The notes under the pieces are model-generated. The model saw only the letters and a program-made list of their open reading frames with translations. It searched no databases and was not told the origin of the DNA. Source: Penelope pileata (Eukaryota; Chordata; Aves; Galliformes; Cracidae). Taken from it: a stretch of 64,000 bases of DNA. Of this stretch, positions 60,201 through 64,000 are shown piece by piece. Each line of letters starts with the position of its first letter. The first letter of the stretch is position 1. The position numbers and the translations under genes are program-made. The stretch covers positions 42,215 through 106,214 of the forward strand of contig WBMW01001711.1 of assembly GCA_013396635.1 (NCBI GenBank). The letters are read 5' to 3'.

Positions 60201-63200
60201 CTTATAAAAGAGTTCAAAAGAAGAATTTGATTAATCAAAAAATCAGTGACAACAGAAATTTATGGCCTTGTAACTTTTCCAAACAACAGCAAATCAATTA
60301 TGGATTCAAGGTTGCAGCTCCTTTAAGGTTCATAAGCAACAGGATTAATAGTGGTATTATTTTGTTGTGATATTCTGCAAGATTTATGCCATTTATCTGA
60401 AAGAATTTGTCCCTCAGATGCATGGTAAAAAGTTGGAGAATCTGTTCCAACTTTAGCTAAGACTTGTGTCAGCTTACCTAAAAAAACAAAATTAACTTTT
60501 AGAAATTAATACTAGTTGACGTTGCTAGAAAGGTGGGGAAAACAAGTTTCTTTTTTCTAACTCATTCTAGCAAAGTGTTGCTTGTTGTAACGATTCTAAA
60601 ACATAAAAAAACTCTGCAATCAATAAAAATACATTGAATGCATATTTTCCTTTGCCCCAGTATCTCTATCAGTCATATAAGATAAAACTATGACTCAGAA
60701 AACACTGATCATCAGTGACTGTTTAAATCAAAGTGTTCAGAAATTGGCTATACCAGACCACATCAATGAAATACAGATCAGTCAGGCGAAGTTATTATTT
60801 ATAACCTCATTTGCTTGTTTACAGAGTTGAAGAAAAATTAGTTACCTTCAGAGTACGGAAACTCAGACTAGGTTCCAGAGAATGAAAGAGTGATCTTGAA
60901 TCTAATGGACTTAACCCTTTAAGGAAATTTTGGTTTAATATGACACGCACAAAAAATCTCTTGATGTACTTCTCTAATTAACCTCTAGATCAACCTGAGT
61001 AACACTTAGCATAACAGATTTATGGGTCAATCAAGTATCACTATCTGGTTAGGATATGGGTTTGTTTTTAGAGAGAAAACCTCTTACTAAATGGCAAAAA
61101 TTTGCATAATTAGCCTGACAGAGAGTGGAGGTCAAAGACATTTTGTACTTCTTACTGTCACTCTTAAAGTCATGGGCATTCTTCAAATAAAGAAGTAACG
61201 ATCTTTCTCAATCTAGCCCTTGATTTAATTGCCTGGTGGACCTTGAATTTTTTGGCTCAGGGAATCACCTGGAATTCATTTAGACAGTGCAAGAAACTCA
61301 GAATTGGAGCTGACCTGCTTATCACCGGTGTTAGTGGAGATTTGATGACAAAAACTGAATAACCTGCCCAGGTGGTATGGTAATTTTGACCATCAAGCAT
61401 GGATGAAATAAAAATGTGAGCGCTGGGTCAGATTTCTGTGGAATTGTGCACAAATATAAGGCATGACTGCATAAGGAGATGGAAAGCCAAAGTCTTTCCA
61501 CATTGCCTAAGTTTTCAGCTGTCACTGGTTCCTGAACCTTGTGATCATCTCCCAGACTTCATTCACTGCCATTGATGTCCACTCATATTTGATTTCTACA
61601 AATTCCATACTATTATTCAATAGAAACAGCACAAGAGAAATTGAGTCCAAATACAACTATTTTATGTTGCAATTATTTTTTAATTCAATGAAAATTAATT
61701 TTCAATTGCTTTGTAAAGCACAGTTTTGTCCTAAAAGGAAACTGAAAATCATGCCTTTAGGTGTGGCCACAGCCGATGTTAGCTGGCAGTTGCTCTCAAA
61801 ACAGTGGTAGCATCCTTGTGTAAATACAAAATACAATCTTTAATTTCATAATTACATGCTATTTTTTCTTGCCTCGTTCAGTATTCAGTGTTTAATGATC
61901 ACCTATTGCAATGACTTGTTTTATCATCTTTGTTCAGTACATAGCCCTGGGCATATTTACTGCATGTGATGTGTTATATATTATATTGTTGATTTCCTTA
62001 CAAGATTTGCTATTAAATTAATTGCTAATGTATGTGAATGTGGCTACTATTAATTAGAAAAATTATAGGAAATATTAATTAATTTATCTTCACAACTCCT
62101 GGCATGCTTCCTGTTTTATATGCAGGATACACCTACATTGTTTACCCCAGGAGCAATCACAGGCTCAAATATGACATTGTCATACTACTTTACCTAGGAA
62201 ACCTGTAGCTGTGCTGTACATGTATCCCATAATGCTTTGCCTTGTAAAGTTTTTCTGTAAAAAATTCTTCATTGATTTGCCTGCCCTATCATCTAATATT
62301 GCTGGAAGACATTCTAGGATATACTGGAGCAACTTTCAGGGAGAGAAGACCTGGAAGGAAGGAAGGAAGGAAGGAAATGGAAATATCTGTACATGCAGTG
62401 AGTAGCAGAGGTGAATCTGGGAAGCTGTGGATCTATTGGAGGCACTTGCTTATTGGAGCCGCATCTAACAAACATATGATCTTTGTCATAAGGTCTACAG
62501 GTTTGAAGTTTCTTGGGAGTACCACACACAGACATAGACTCTGCAGAATTGTTTTTGCACATGCACAGTAGTTTATAGCGTCCAAAATATATCAGCTCTG
62601 TTGCACATGTGGAAACCACCTGTGAAGCATATGGACAATAGATTTGATTCATCTCTTGAGGCAATGAGTCTGGTAGCAATAGCTTCATTAGGAAGGACAT
62701 TATTTTTAGGAAATTTTATCTTCATACACACTCTTCCCCTACCCTTTTTCACTACCCCACTCTTCCCCCACTCTTCCCCTACCCACACTCTTCCAACTTT
62801 TTTTGATCATAAACCAGTTAATCATATATTTTTCCTTACTGTGATAATCCTGCAATGACAGATACTTGTTTTAATTTGTAATAAATGTAAAACTTCTCTC
62901 TGAAATATTTAGCAACTATGGCTGCCATTTTTTTTATAATGTATGAAAAAGATTTCTAAAACACAAAACTTTTGTTTCTCCTTTGTGTTTTTGTTTGTTT
63001 GTTTGTCTGTTTGTTTTTAATGATGCATATCAGGCTATTTGAAAACCATACGTCAATTTTCCTAATTGAAGTCCTTCTGCTTTTTCTGTAAGCTATTTTC
63101 TCCCGTTTCTATTCTCCCATGCATGGCATTATGAGGAATATGTCCTTTTAAATTACAAATAGAAACTTATCTACTACACCTATTTTATACTGCATATTCT

Positions 63201-63629
63201 GAAAATTAATGTCAGTAGAAAAAAATGTTGGTATGAATGAAATAGAATTATTAGATCATGAAACTGGTATTAAAACATCCACAGTTACCTGATGGGCCAT
63301 ACTTAGGGCTTTGCTCTCTGTCCTTATCTGATGACCATTTTAGAGCTTTATAGTGAAAAGTACAGTAATTTTTTCTCCATTTGTGAATTGAAAGATAGTT
63401 CATACATGTCCCAGAGCACATTTCCTCTGTTACTACTGAAACATAAATTTAAGTGGTGCCTTTTCACTTTCTGAGCTTTGCATTTCCTTTTCAGTGCTTT
63501 TTTGTCATTGAAAAAAATTAACAGGAATAATTACATATTTTCAAGATGTATTTTTAACATACCAGAAAAATATTATTGAAACAGAGATTCAAACCTTTTT
63601 GGCCCTCTAAGACAGACTTCTAAATTTTC
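60201..63629. other. AT-rich DNA with small microsatellites
   Basis: No gene recognised over 3.4 kb. It includes a (GGAA)n run at about 62351-62375, C-rich repeats of ACTCTTCCCC around 62730-62800 and a (TTTG)n run at about 62988-63016. The frames at 61541-61810 and 62272-62858 have no domain. Confidence 0.5.
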
Positions 63630-64000
63630 TCACTGTGGAGAGCCAAAGACCCACAAGAAAAGGTGCTTTGCTGGACCTGGTCCTCACCAACAAGGAAGGG
63701 CTGGTGAGTAATGTGAGGCTCATGGGCAGCCTTGGCTGCAGCGATCACGAAATGATAGAATTTGAGATCCTGAGGGCGGCGAAGAGGGTGCGCAGTAGAC
63801 TCACTACCCTGGACTTCAAGAGAGCAGACTTTGACCTCTTCGGGGATCTGCTTGGCAGGGTGTTGTGGGACAAAGCCCTGGAGGGAAGAGGGGCCCAAGA
63901 AAGTTGGTTGGTATTCAAGGGTCATCTCCTCCAAGCTCAGGAGCAGTGCATCCCAAAAAAGAGGAAAGTGCAAGAACGCCAGGAGGCTTCCGTGGATGAA
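63630..64000 (+). CDS. CR1 LINE ORF2, endonuclease C-terminal part, open to window end
   Basis: An open frame of about 115 codons without a stop runs to the last base and continues beyond it. It reads PTRKGALLDLVLTNKEGLV, then GSLGCSDHEMIEFEILR, TTLDFKRADFDLFGDLLGRV, ESWLVFKGHLLQAQEQCIP and KKRKVQERQEAS. The SDH motif is the catalytic Ser-Asp-His end of the APE-type endonuclease that nicks the target for CR1 insertion. The residues before it (the N-terminal endonuclease half and any ORF1) are missing: unrelated sequence lies left of about 63630, so this is a 5'-truncated insertion. The start is therefore a truncation point, not a codon. Its lack of breaks makes it the best-preserved CR1 frame in the window. 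Whether the reverse transcriptase to the right is intact cannot be seen. Confidence 0.9.

Noticed and set aside
1..64000. CRISPR arrays, tRNA or rRNA genes, bacterial operons
   Set aside because: No regularly spaced repeats with unique spacers and no cloverleaf or rRNA-like sequence were seen; repeat content is avian nuclear.

Overview
This looks like 64 kb of AT-rich, gene-poor nuclear DNA from a bird. About fifteen sites carry CR1 retrotransposon (LINE) sequence, on both strands. Most are 5'-truncated and end in the 8-base terminal repeats (ATTCTATG/ATTCTGTG-like) typical of avian CR1. There are also solo endogenous-retrovirus LTRs of bird type and one mariner element resembling chicken Galluhop. 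The mariner hints at a galliform or another lineage that carries it, but I cannot name the species. I found no confident host protein-coding gene, tRNA, rRNA, CRISPR array or operon. Nearly all longer open frames are transposon remnants, low-complexity tracts or chance.

Layout. 1-6 kb: AT-rich DNA, an unidentified GC-richer block (1772-2340) and a minus-strand solo LTR (3224-3804). 6-19 kb: a 1.3-kb CR1 reverse-transcriptase remnant (6053-7386), a CR1 3' end stopped by an N (9366-9757), a decayed CR1 ORF1/esterase copy (10805-11960), a plus-strand CR1 3' end with an unusual downstream extension (12048-12490), and short CR1 stubs. 20-27 kb: an LTR fragment followed by the deleted mariner (20766-21469), a second LTR of that family (21992-22585), a GA microsatellite, and two other LTR-like units on the minus strand (25503-26102, 26747-about 27470). 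27-43 kb: mostly featureless, with a CR1 (30733-31254) that repeats the extension seen at 12.4 kb, an old CR1 fragment, and a weak candidate exon pair (37038-37232, 39225-39436). 43-49 kb: a second CR1 ORF1/esterase copy and CR1 ORF2 pieces. 50.7-51.3 kb: two microsatellites around a 333-base gap. 53-60 kb: the densest repeat cluster, including an ERV internal remnant and a CR1 split by a solo LTR with a clean 5-base target duplication. 63.6-64 kb: the start of a younger, still open CR1 ORF2 running off the window.

Nothing here works together as a pathway. The record is one of repeated CR1 insertion, LTR insertion and recombination, one mariner insertion, and decay. The observations most worth checking are the shared 3' extension after two CR1 copies, the nested LTR, the mariner deletion derivative, the open CR1 at the right edge, and the assembly scars at the N positions. 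I did not find convincing evidence of a previously undescribed biological system.
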